A stretch of DNA of 53,321 nt from Bryobacterales bacterium (GTDB lineage: Bacteria; Acidobacteriota; Terriglobia; Bryobacterales; Bryobacteraceae), in contig JAEUQF010000346.1 in NCBI GenBank assembly GCA_016789745.1, positions 1-53,321 on the forward strand. The letters run 5' to 3'. Positions 17,154 through 24,540 of this stretch are shown here, piece by piece. The translations under genes and the position numbers were made by a program. The notes beneath the pieces are model-generated. The model made no database searches, had not been told where the DNA came from, and was given only the letters and a program-made list of their open reading frames with translations. Position 1 is the first letter of the stretch; every line of letters starts with the position of its first letter.

Positions 17154-17738
17154 TTACCGCAGAACGCCCATCTTGTCGATCGGCCAGTAAACGAACACCG
17201 CCTTGCCGTAGATATACTGGCGCGGCACCGGCCCCCACGACCGGCTGTCATTGGACGAACTCCGGTGATCCCCCAGCACGTAGTACTGCGCTTCGGGAAC
17301 CACCGTCAGCGGCACCGTCTGCCGGTCGCGATACTCCGGCGGAACGTACGCCTCATCCAGCCGTTTGCCGTTCACATAAACCTGGCCTTCTTCAATCGCC
17401 ACCTGGTCGCCCGGCAAGCCAATCACGCGCTTGATATACGACTTGGTGGGGTCCGACGGATAATAAAACACCACCGTATCGCCGCGCGCGATCTCGCCCA
17501 ATCCAAACCGGTACACGAATTTGTTGATGAAGATGCGTTCCTGGTCCACCAGCGACGGCATCATGCTCGTCCCTTCCACTTTCACCGGTTGGTAGAGAAA
17601 CAGGATGATGACAATCGCGATGACTACACTGAACAGCAGGTCCCGCATCCAGTAAATGGTCATGGCGAGCGCGGAACGCGTCGACCCGCCGGCGGCGGCC
17701 TCCACCGCGGCAACTGGTGCTACCGGTTCTTCCTGCAT
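17154..17738 (-). CDS. lepB: Signal peptidase I
   Basis: Membrane-bound leader peptidase (EC 3.4.21.89), 194 residues. An Ala-rich cytoplasmic extension precedes one transmembrane helix (DLLFSVVIAIVIILFLY). The Ser/Lys dyad is seen as Ser58 in EGTSMMPSL and Lys103 in YIKRVIGLPGD. Box E appears as LGDHRSSSNDSRSWGPV. It cleaves signal peptides from Sec- and Tat-exported proteins, of which this window encodes many. The short single-helix form is typical outside Enterobacteria. Confidence 0.97.
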   Translation of the reverse strand: MQEEPVAPVAAVEAAAGGSTRSALAMTIYWMRDLLFSVVIAIVIILFLYQPVKVEGTSMMPSLVDQERIFINKFVYRFGLGEIARGDTVVFYYPSDPTKSYIKRVIGLPGDQVAIEEGQVYVNGKRLDEAYVPPEYRDRQTVPLTVVPEAQYYVLGDHRSSSNDSRSWGPVPRQYIYGKAVFVYWPIDKMGVLR

Positions 17739-18051
17739 CCTGCCACTCCTCGCTGTCGTAACCCCCGTTGGGACCTGTCGGCATTGTACAACATGGCTTA
17801 CAGCAACCTGAATACAACAGACGCATGGGGTGCTGGAACGTACCGCTCCCGTGTTGCGTCAACCGATTGGACGCCGCCGCCGCAAGCTTCGTTGCTGCCT
17901 TGTCGCAGCCGTGCCGCGCCGGTTGCGGGGGCGCGGAAAGACCGCTACCATAGGGATGTCTTTCCTACCCAGCGGTTTGCCCGGTCCTATTCCTGGGGAT
18001 GTGCCGGTACCGCAGTTTCAAGTAAGTACACGGATCCAAAAAGAAACAAGA
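17739..18051. other. Gene-free divergent region between lepB and the receiver-like gene
   Basis: About 310 bp without a convincing gene. Frames that run through it on the plus strand are Arg/Cys-rich and merge into the receiver-like gene without a proper domain, so I treat them as untranslated. It should contain the promoters of both neighbours. Confidence 0.5.
17923..17951 (+). promoter_or_regulatory. Possible sigma70-type promoter for the receiver-like gene
   Basis: TTGCGG at 17923, a 17 bp spacer and TACCAT at 17946, about 100 bp before the ATG at 18052. The match is modest in a GC-rich genome. Confidence 0.3.
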
Positions 18052-18438
18052 ATGATGAAACAGGGCGCGACGAAGATCCTGGCCTTGGTCAGCGATCTCT
18101 TATTCACGGTCAAAATCAATGAAGCCGCCAAGCGCAATGGAATGCAGATCGACTACGTCAAAAATGACGACGATTTCCTTGCCCGCCTGCACGAAAAGCC
18201 TGCTCCGAAACTGGTGATTATGGATCTCAACATCTCCTCGGCCTCGCCGGTGGAGTTGATCGAGAAGATCAAGGGGCAGGAGGAAACCAAGGCCATCAGC
18301 GTCCTGGGGTATGTCTCCCATATCCAGGGCGATCTCAAGGTGAAGGCGCAGGAAGCCGGCGCCGACGCCGTGCTCGCGCGCAGCGCGTTTTCCCAAAACC
18401 TGGTGCAGATTCTCAAGCGCCACAGCGGGATGCCGTAA
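18052..18438 (+). CDS. Receiver-like (pseudo-response-regulator) protein
   Basis: Stand-alone receiver-fold protein of about 128 residues. The pattern is ILALVSDLLFTVKI at the N-terminus, KLVIMDLN with the putative phospho-acceptor Asp58, and a later strand SVLGYVSHI. The usual acidic pair is reduced to one Asp15, and the conserved switch Lys is missing, with LARSAF at its place. It may therefore not be phosphorylated normally. There is no output domain. The ATG at 18052 is followed at once by another ATG, and either could be the start. The next gene begins directly at the stop codon, so the two are translationally coupled. Confidence 0.68.
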   Translation: MMKQGATKILALVSDLLFTVKINEAAKRNGMQIDYVKNDDDFLARLHEKPAPKLVIMDLNISSASPVELIEKIKGQEETKAISVLGYVSHIQGDLKVKAQEAGADAVLARSAFSQNLVQILKRHSGMP

Positions 18439-19017
18439 GTGAACCTGCTGGCCTGCGACCTCAATTTCAGCGAACGCTACCGCATGGCGTGGCAGTTGAC
18501 CTGGCCCACGATTGTGGTGGACTTTGCCTGGGCCTTGCTGGTGCATGGGCTGCTGGAAGTGGAAGGCCAGGGCCCAATGCTGGTGCACGAGTTCTTCTCA
18601 CTCTTCCTGGTGGCCCCGTTCCTGGTGCGTCGCATGGTGGCGCTGCCCTATCCCGGCTTCCGCATCAAGACCCTGTTCGCCGATGGGGAAGGCCGCATGG
18701 GCTATACCGAGAGCTTCAAGGTGATGTGGTTGCTGAGTTGGCGCACCACGGTTGCGGCCATGTTCCTGCTGCTGCCGGTGGTGGCGGCCCTGCTCAAGAT
18801 CACCGGGTTAAATGTACAGGCCCTGGCGCCTTCGGGCGGTTCGGAAACCATCAATCAGATGGGGCTCAGCCTGGTGTTGAACAGCGCCTCGTTCGTGCTC
18901 ATGCCGCTGGTGATTCCAGGCATGTTCGCCAAGCGCTACCAGGGCTTCCGGGTGCTGCCGGAGCGGGCTCCGGCGGCTGCTGCTGTCGTAGCGGCCGCTA
19001 CGGCCAAACGCAAATAG
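18439..19017 (+). CDS. Integral membrane protein of unknown function
   Basis: 192 residues starting with GTG at 18439, immediately after the TAA of the receiver-like gene. About four hydrophobic segments are seen: WPTIVVDFAWALLVHGLL, FFSLFLVAPFLV, TTVAAMFLLLPVVAALL and LVLNSASFVLMPLVI. The Ala/Lys-rich tail is cytoplasmic-like. The tight coupling suggests it works with the receiver-like protein, perhaps as its membrane partner, but I do not recognise a family. Confidence 0.7.
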   Translation: MNLLACDLNFSERYRMAWQLTWPTIVVDFAWALLVHGLLEVEGQGPMLVHEFFSLFLVAPFLVRRMVALPYPGFRIKTLFADGEGRMGYTESFKVMWLLSWRTTVAAMFLLLPVVAALLKITGLNVQALAPSGGSETINQMGLSLVLNSASFVLMPLVIPGMFAKRYQGFRVLPERAPAAAAVVAAATAKRK

Positions 19018-19022
19018 CGGCT

Positions 19023-19601
19023 TTACCGGTGCGCCCAGTGCGTTTCCGTGAAAACAGCGCCCTTCAGGCCAGCGGCGTAGATCGCTCCATAAAGATCCAT
19101 TCGCACGTAAACAAGGCGAAAGGCGCCATCATTGAAACGCTCGATGGAGTGAAACAGCGGTGCTGGCACCTGTTTGGGACCAGGAAACCGGCATCCGTCG
19201 ATGGGCATGTATTTGCGACGGCCGCAGCGCTCGCACGCACGGAACCGCAAACCCTCGACGTGTGCTTCCGTCTCCTCTGGAATCCTTAATTGAACAACGC
19301 TGGCAAGCTCTTCTCCTGTACGGTGGTTCAACACGGGCATCTTCTCGACGCCGAACGGACGAAAGCATCGCTCCCACGCCGCGGGTGTTACGAAGAACGT
19401 CTCGAATTCCCAATGCAATTGCAGTATGGAGCGCCGTCCCCAGCGCGGTTCCCGTTTCATGCGAAAAGGCGCCACCTGCCGTTTCCCCAGTCCGCAGGGG
19501 CAGTAAGTCTGCATGTCGAACGTCTGCTGGATGTAGCCAAACCCCGCCGAAGGCTCCGGATACCCGTGATGCCAATCCGGCTCCATCAACAGCACGTTCA
19601 T
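19023..19601 (-). CDS. Cys-motif protein, possibly double-CXXCG-like
   Basis: Soluble protein of 192 residues without a signal peptide. The first Cys pair is TYCPCGLG (near 33-36), the second is CERCGRRKYMP, and between them lies a Trp/Phe-rich region (WEFETFFVTPAAWERCF). This layout recalls the double-CXXCG family described from Myxococcus and Geobacter, which includes Sit immunity proteins, although the first motif is CPCG rather than CxxCG. A zinc-binding role is inferred. The ATG at 19601 overlaps the stop of the secreted protease gene (ATGA), so the two are coupled. The family match is tentative. Confidence 0.6.
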   Translation of the reverse strand: MNVLLMEPDWHHGYPEPSAGFGYIQQTFDMQTYCPCGLGKRQVAPFRMKREPRWGRRSILQLHWEFETFFVTPAAWERCFRPFGVEKMPVLNHRTGEELASVVQLRIPEETEAHVEGLRFRACERCGRRKYMPIDGCRFPGPKQVPAPLFHSIERFNDGAFRLVYVRMDLYGAIYAAGLKGAVFTETHWAHR

Positions 19602-21658
19602 CGCGGCTGCGGCAGCGGCCGTCCGGCGCCCAACTCCTCCGCCAACCGCACGTACACCGTGTTCGACTCGCCCCCCGCGCTGCGCACCACCAACGGCAGC
19701 ACGCCCCGCAGTGGGAACTCCTCCGGCAAACGCAGCGTTACCTCGGCGATCCCGTTCTCCAATCGCCGAACGCCGCGCAACTCCAGCAACTCGCCGCCCA
19801 GCGTCACCGTCATCCCCACGCGCGCTCCGTTGGTATAGATCACCAGATCCGCCCACGGCCGCTGCAGCGCTGCCGGACCGCAGAATCCCGGACTTCCGCA
19901 TTCCGCCAACGCTTGGCCGCCCGCAAACCCTACCGGCGGTCCGAAGCCGCTACCCGTCGCCGTGAAGATAGCTTGTGGCGGCATGGTGATCGACATTGTT
20001 GTCTCCACCTGGCCGCCCGGTCCAGTCACCCGCAATCGCCCGGTCCCCGCCGCTGCGCCCTCGGGAATCCGGAAGTTGATCTGACTGCTCGATACGAACG
20101 CCGGCGCCACCGCGTAGGCTGCACCCAGTGTGTCCACGAACAGCAATTGCGCCCCGTCCAGGTTCACCCCTAACACCGTCGCCCACAAACCCGCACCCAA
20201 CCCGCCCGGCTGCAGCGACGCCGCATTCAGAACCCCCTCCGGCCGCAACTGCAATCCGCCTAGCCGGATCTCCACCGGGTCCGACGCATTGTCCACCATA
20301 TCGGTGCCGTAGAAGCACAGCCGGTACGGGTCGCTGCGTTTGTCAATCCGAATGGGAATACGCAGGTAGTTGCGATACCCCTCGTTGCTGTCGCATCCAT
20401 CCGCCGCCGTCATCGCGATCTTATACCGATATCCCGACAACTCCGGCACCACAAAGATCGGCTCGAAAAAGTAGAACTCGCCGTCATCGCGGAAGACATA
20501 GGGCGCGCGCAGCGTAGGCTTTGACGTATCCACGCGCGTATGCAGCAACGTCGCGAACTCCGGCTGTTGCCACGTCTCATCGGGCATCGCCGTTGACCCC
20601 GCCAGCACGCACATCACGTACAGCCCGGGCTCCTGTGGCAAGGCATCGGGAATCCGCGGCGCTGCCGCCAACTCCCGCACTGCCCCATACCCTTCCGCCG
20701 TCCGGCAATCGCCCTGTCCCTGCCGGAAGGTCTTATAGCGATAGTGCGTCAGCGATTCACTGCTCAGCGCCACATTCCAAGCCGCCCCTGGCCGCAGATA
20801 GCGATTCGGACCCGTAGTCCGCATCTGCCGGCCGTCATCGAGCGAGCACTCGCCGCCCAGCGCGAATCGCCCATCGGCGAAACACCCCCGGATCGCAGCC
20901 ACCGGCAGCGCATAGTTGGTGCTTTGCCGATAAGCATAGCCGTCGCCGGTCAACTCGCAAGGCTGCCCCAGGTAGCAGGGGAAATCGCCGCCGCTGTGCG
21001 TGGCCTCTGCCGTCGTCGTGTTGATCAGCGCCACCACGCGCCCACCTGCATCCAGCACCGGCGACCCGCTGCTACCCGTCCGGATATCGCTGCACGTATT
21101 CGGATAGGCGTGGCGAAAGTGCCACTGGAACTCCAGCAGATCGACAGGATCGCGCAAAACGCAGCGCGTCTGCCGCAGGAACTGCTCTTCGGTCGGAATG
21201 CCGCTGGTGGGCGCGCCCACCACCCGCACCTCCGCGCCCGCCACCGGATCGGTCGCCGCCAATGCCAGCGGCGTGACACCCTGCGCCCGCAGCGCCGGCA
21301 GCGTCGTATCCAACTCCACGATCGCTACATCGCGCGCCTTCATGGTCGAATACACGGTGCGCCGCGCGGCCACCGTCAGCGCCCGGTTGGTCGTGTCGCG
21401 GAAAAAAGCAAAGGTGATCCGCGCCGACGAGGCCTGGTCGCGAATCACCTCATTCGAACTTGCCGTGCTGATGCAGTGTCCGGCGGTCATCGCGTACGCT
21501 GCCTCTCCGCCGGTATCCAGCAGAAACGCCGTACACGTCAGGCCGCCGCGAAACCGCCCGATGCCTGTGAACGCCGCGTTCTGCCCGGTGCCGTTCAACA
21601 GCAGGCGCGACGCACCCGTAATCTGCGCCGGAATCTCCGCCGCCGCCAGGGCAAGCAA
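19598..21658 (-). CDS. Secreted trypsin-like serine protease with Solibacter-type C-terminal domain
   Basis: Exported protein of about 686 residues. An S1-type protease domain lies at about 30-260, with His61 in MTAGHC, Asp110 in RDVAIVELD and nucleophile Ser199 in GSSGSP. A middle region (about 275-470) rich in Cys and Tyr follows. The C-terminal part from about 475 (GVLNAASLQPGGLG, VSSSQINFRIPEG) resembles the TIGR03437 domain abundant in Solibacter secreted proteins. The start is uncertain: the TTG at 21658 gives a very short signal, and upstream in-frame codons encode a better hydrophobic stretch but without a normal start codon. It lies 15 bp after the SelA-like gene and shares its stop with the next gene. 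Confidence 0.85.
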   Translation of the reverse strand: MLALAAAEIPAQITGASRLLLNGTGQNAAFTGIGRFRGGLTCTAFLLDTGGEAAYAMTAGHCISTASSNEVIRDQASSARITFAFFRDTTNRALTVAARRTVYSTMKARDVAIVELDTTLPALRAQGVTPLALAATDPVAGAEVRVVGAPTSGIPTEEQFLRQTRCVLRDPVDLLEFQWHFRHAYPNTCSDIRTGSSGSPVLDAGGRVVALINTTTAEATHSGGDFPCYLGQPCELTGDGYAYRQSTNYALPVAAIRGCFADGRFALGGECSLDDGRQMRTTGPNRYLRPGAAWNVALSSESLTHYRYKTFRQGQGDCRTAEGYGAVRELAAAPRIPDALPQEPGLYVMCVLAGSTAMPDETWQQPEFATLLHTRVDTSKPTLRAPYVFRDDGEFYFFEPIFVVPELSGYRYKIAMTAADGCDSNEGYRNYLRIPIRIDKRSDPYRLCFYGTDMVDNASDPVEIRLGGLQLRPEGVLNAASLQPGGLGAGLWATVLGVNLDGAQLLFVDTLGAAYAVAPAFVSSSQINFRIPEGAAAGTGRLRVTGPGGQVETTMSITMPPQAIFTATGSGFGPPVGFAGGQALAECGSPGFCGPAALQRPWADLVIYTNGARVGMTVTLGGELLELRGVRRLENGIAEVTLRLPEEFPLRGVLPLVVRSAGGESNTVYVRLAEELGAGRPLPQPR

Positions 21659-21672
21659 TACGATCAGCCGGA

Positions 21673-23250
21673 TCAGCCCGATCTCCGCCGGCCCGAATTG
21701 TAGGAATGGCGCTTGGCCGTGAACTGCGCCGTGCCGTACTCGCCCATATTGACCGTGCCGCGCATCGTATCGCCTTCCACCTTGCCGGAAAACTCATAGC
21801 CCAGGCCGGTGCCCTCAATGCGATGACTGCTGCGGAAGCGCACCTCGCCGCCGTCGATGGCGCCGCGCAGGTCGCCCTTCAGCGTCTCGCCCGTGTGCGA
21901 GCCCATGATGTCGTTGTCCTTCTGCTCCAGCATGAGGCTGTGCTTCGCCTTGCCGACCAGGTATTCCATCTCGACATCCCACAGTCCGCTGACGTTGGCC
22001 GCCGGCGGCGCGGGCCTCCACTGCTTGACGCCTAACGGCGACTTCAACACTGCGTGCAACCGATCGGCGGCCACCTTCGCATCGCCCGGCATCATCATGT
22101 ACGGCATGATGGTGAGCGAGCTGTTCTTCAGACCCATGCGTGCCGAGCCCTGCGCGCCTCCCAGAATCATACGCGGCGAGCCTTCCCACAACACGCGCTC
22201 CACATCGGTGCCGCCCATGCCCAGCGCCTCGCCATCCCACATAATGCGCAACTGCGGCGCGTTGTTCGACAGGCTGTCGGGCTGCGTCACCTTGGTCGTT
22301 ACGCCCGGTACGCGCGTCACCGACTTCGAAATTGTGTCCAGCCAGCTTTCCCATTCTTTCCATTCGGCGTCGTGGTTGCGCTTCACCCACATCTCCACGG
22401 CCGCCAGCATGCCCATGATCTCTTCCTTGCCGGCTTTCATGGGACGGCCGAAGGCATGGTGCGGCGCCGCGTTCAGCCATGCCGCCTTGATCAGATCCTT
22501 GCGGCCCAGCAACAGCCCCGCGGCTTGCGGCCCGCGCAGGCACTTGCCGCCGGAATAGGCGACGAGGTCGGCACCGCGGCCCAGGTGCACGTTCGGAATG
22601 GTCAGACGCTCGGCGGCGGCATCCACCAGCACGGGCACGCCGTGCTTCTTGGCGATCGACGCCAGAACCTTCGTGCCGAGCGGGCCATCATCGCCGGGGC
22701 CAGCCAGCACCATTACCATCGCGGTGCGTGCATTGAAGGCGCGCTCGTATTCTTCCACCGTGTTCACGTTGATAAACTTCACGCCGATGGCGCGCACCGC
22801 ATGGTCATACACGTTGCGCGAATAGGCCGGCGCGATCACCTCGTTCTTCAGGCCGTCCAACTGCGGCATGCGCTGCATCTTCTCCGGATCGCCGCCCGAA
22901 ACACAGGCCGCCGTAGCATGCACCAGCGCTGCGGCGCAGCCGTTGCTCACCATACCCCATTCGGCTTGGGTGAGTTCGGCCAGGCGCTTGCCCACCGCCT
23001 CCATCAGCTCGTCCAGATGGACATAGTGACGGGACGCGGCTTCCATGGCGGCCTTCACCTCCGGGAGCGATTGCGAGCCGGAAATGATGGTGAACGTGCC
23101 CTTGCAGTTGATGATGGGGCGCACGCCGATGGATTCGAAGATAGACGGACCAATGGTTAGCGAACCAGCAAACAACCGGCCTTTCCAGGAACTCATGATT
23201 GCGGCGAGGGAGGCGCCGCGGAACAGATCGCGCCGAGCAAAGGAAGCCAT
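21673..23250 (-). CDS. Tat-exported SelA-like PLP enzyme with C-terminal beta domain
   Basis: 525 residues. The Tat-type N-terminus MASFARRDLFRGASLAAI precedes a fold-type I PLP domain of the SelA/DgaE type. VSNGCAAALVHATAA binds the phosphate region, Asp210 in LVDAAAE contacts the PLP ring, and Lys236 in AYSGGKCLRGPQAAG is the Schiff-base lysine. From about residue 430 a separate domain (SGLWDVEMEY, GETLKGDLRGAI, MRGTVNMGEYG) looks like an all-beta, lipocalin-like barrel. Known relatives eliminate ammonia from amino sugars or make selenocysteinyl-tRNA. A periplasmic location makes a catabolic role more likely. It is divergent from the enolase-superfamily gene (63 bp apart). Confidence 0.85.
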   Translation of the reverse strand: MASFARRDLFRGASLAAIMSSWKGRLFAGSLTIGPSIFESIGVRPIINCKGTFTIISGSQSLPEVKAAMEAASRHYVHLDELMEAVGKRLAELTQAEWGMVSNGCAAALVHATAACVSGGDPEKMQRMPQLDGLKNEVIAPAYSRNVYDHAVRAIGVKFINVNTVEEYERAFNARTAMVMVLAGPGDDGPLGTKVLASIAKKHGVPVLVDAAAERLTIPNVHLGRGADLVAYSGGKCLRGPQAAGLLLGRKDLIKAAWLNAAPHHAFGRPMKAGKEEIMGMLAAVEMWVKRNHDAEWKEWESWLDTISKSVTRVPGVTTKVTQPDSLSNNAPQLRIMWDGEALGMGGTDVERVLWEGSPRMILGGAQGSARMGLKNSSLTIMPYMMMPGDAKVAADRLHAVLKSPLGVKQWRPAPPAANVSGLWDVEMEYLVGKAKHSLMLEQKDNDIMGSHTGETLKGDLRGAIDGGEVRFRSSHRIEGTGLGYEFSGKVEGDTMRGTVNMGEYGTAQFTAKRHSYNSGRRRSG

Positions 23251-23313
23251 AAGGTGATGCTACCAGAGGTAGGGCGCCGCCGCGCGCGGATCGCTATACA
23301 CTGGCTGTCAGCT

Positions 23314-24540
23314 ATGACGCGCCGCCAACTGCTTCGTACCGCCCTCGCTCTGCCCGCCGGTGCCTGGATGGCCCGCTACCAGGCTTACGCCCAACCGCAC
23401 CGAGGCAAGGTCAAGATCACCAATGTCCGCGCTGTGCAGATCAAGAACATCGCCGGTAACACGCTCATCCGCATCGATACCGATGCCGGGCTGACGGGCT
23501 ATGGCGAGGCCGGCGTGTCCGGTCCGATGGCCCGCGCGCGGCTGGCGCAGTTCAAGCCGATGCTGGTGGGCCAGGACCCGCTGCCGATCGAGCGCCACTT
23601 CCATAACATGACGTCGCTCATGCACCCATACATGGCGAATATCCCCACCATCAGCGGCATCGACATCGCGTTGTGGGACCTGGCCGGCAAGATCACGGGC
23701 CAGCCGGTGAACGTACTGCTGGGCGGGCCGTTCCGCGACGCGATTCGTCTCTACAGCCACGGCGTCGGGCTCAAGACCATGCAGGACCCCGGCGAGTGCC
23801 GCGACTTCACCGCGCGTGTGAAAGCCATGCCGGAGAAGTTCACGGCCTTCAAGATCAACATCGACCCGCTGCTGGGCGTCCCTTCGGGGCGCTGGGCAGG
23901 CACCGTGGACAGCACCCAGTTACGGCGGGTCGCCCGTGGCTTCCAGAACCTGCGCGAAGCCATGGGCGAAGACTTCGACATCGCCGTGCATTGCCACAAC
24001 GAGTTGGATGCCACCAGCGCCGTGCAGGTGGCCAAGGCCGTGGAGCCGATGAATCCGCTCTTCTACGAGGATCCGCTGCACGTGCCGTACTCGGAGGCCT
24101 GGATGGCGCTGCGGCGTTCGACACGGTTGCCGATCCTGGCCGGCGAGAAACTGGAATTGCTGCGGGGATTCAAGCCATTTCTGGACAACCAGGCCTGTGA
24201 TATCGTGCATCCGGACCTGGCGTTCGCGGGTGGGTTCACGGGAACGAAGAAGGTGGCCGACTACGCGCAGTACATGCGCACGCCTGTGGCGCTGCACAAT
24301 GTTGGGAGTCTGGTGCTGTGCCTGGCATCGGCACACTTCGGCGCTTCCATTCACAATTTCTACCGCTCGGAAAGCGCACTCGGAAGGCCGACACGTCATG
24401 TCGAGAAGATGTCCGCCACCGCACCCCCTAAAGTGGAAAACGGGCACCTTGCGGTACCCGTTGTTCCTGGTTTAGGTTTTGAACCGAATGAGGATTATTT
24501 GCGGTCGCAGTTGATAGACGGCGAACCGTTCTGGCGTTAG
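23314..24540 (+). CDS. Tat-exported mandelate racemase/muconate lactonizing enzyme family protein
   Basis: Enolase-superfamily enzyme of 408 residues. The N-terminus TRRQLLRTALALPAGAW is a Tat-type signal. Residues 33-140 form the capping domain (GYGEAGVSG), followed by the barrel. The candidate acid/base Lys180 lies in FKINID, metal ligands Glu252 in YEDPL and Glu278 in LAGEK, and His328 in ALHNVGS. At the first metal-ligand position, where the family has Asp, the sequence reads VHCHNE, so His226 or a neighbour would have to serve. The likely chemistry is dehydration or epimerisation of a sugar acid, with unknown substrate. It overlaps the ferritin-like gene by 4 bp, tail to tail. Confidence 0.88.
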   Translation: MTRRQLLRTALALPAGAWMARYQAYAQPHRGKVKITNVRAVQIKNIAGNTLIRIDTDAGLTGYGEAGVSGPMARARLAQFKPMLVGQDPLPIERHFHNMTSLMHPYMANIPTISGIDIALWDLAGKITGQPVNVLLGGPFRDAIRLYSHGVGLKTMQDPGECRDFTARVKAMPEKFTAFKINIDPLLGVPSGRWAGTVDSTQLRRVARGFQNLREAMGEDFDIAVHCHNELDATSAVQVAKAVEPMNPLFYEDPLHVPYSEAWMALRRSTRLPILAGEKLELLRGFKPFLDNQACDIVHPDLAFAGGFTGTKKVADYAQYMRTPVALHNVGSLVLCLASAHFGASIHNFYRSESALGRPTRHVEKMSATAPPKVENGHLAVPVVPGLGFEPNEDYLRSQLIDGEPFWR

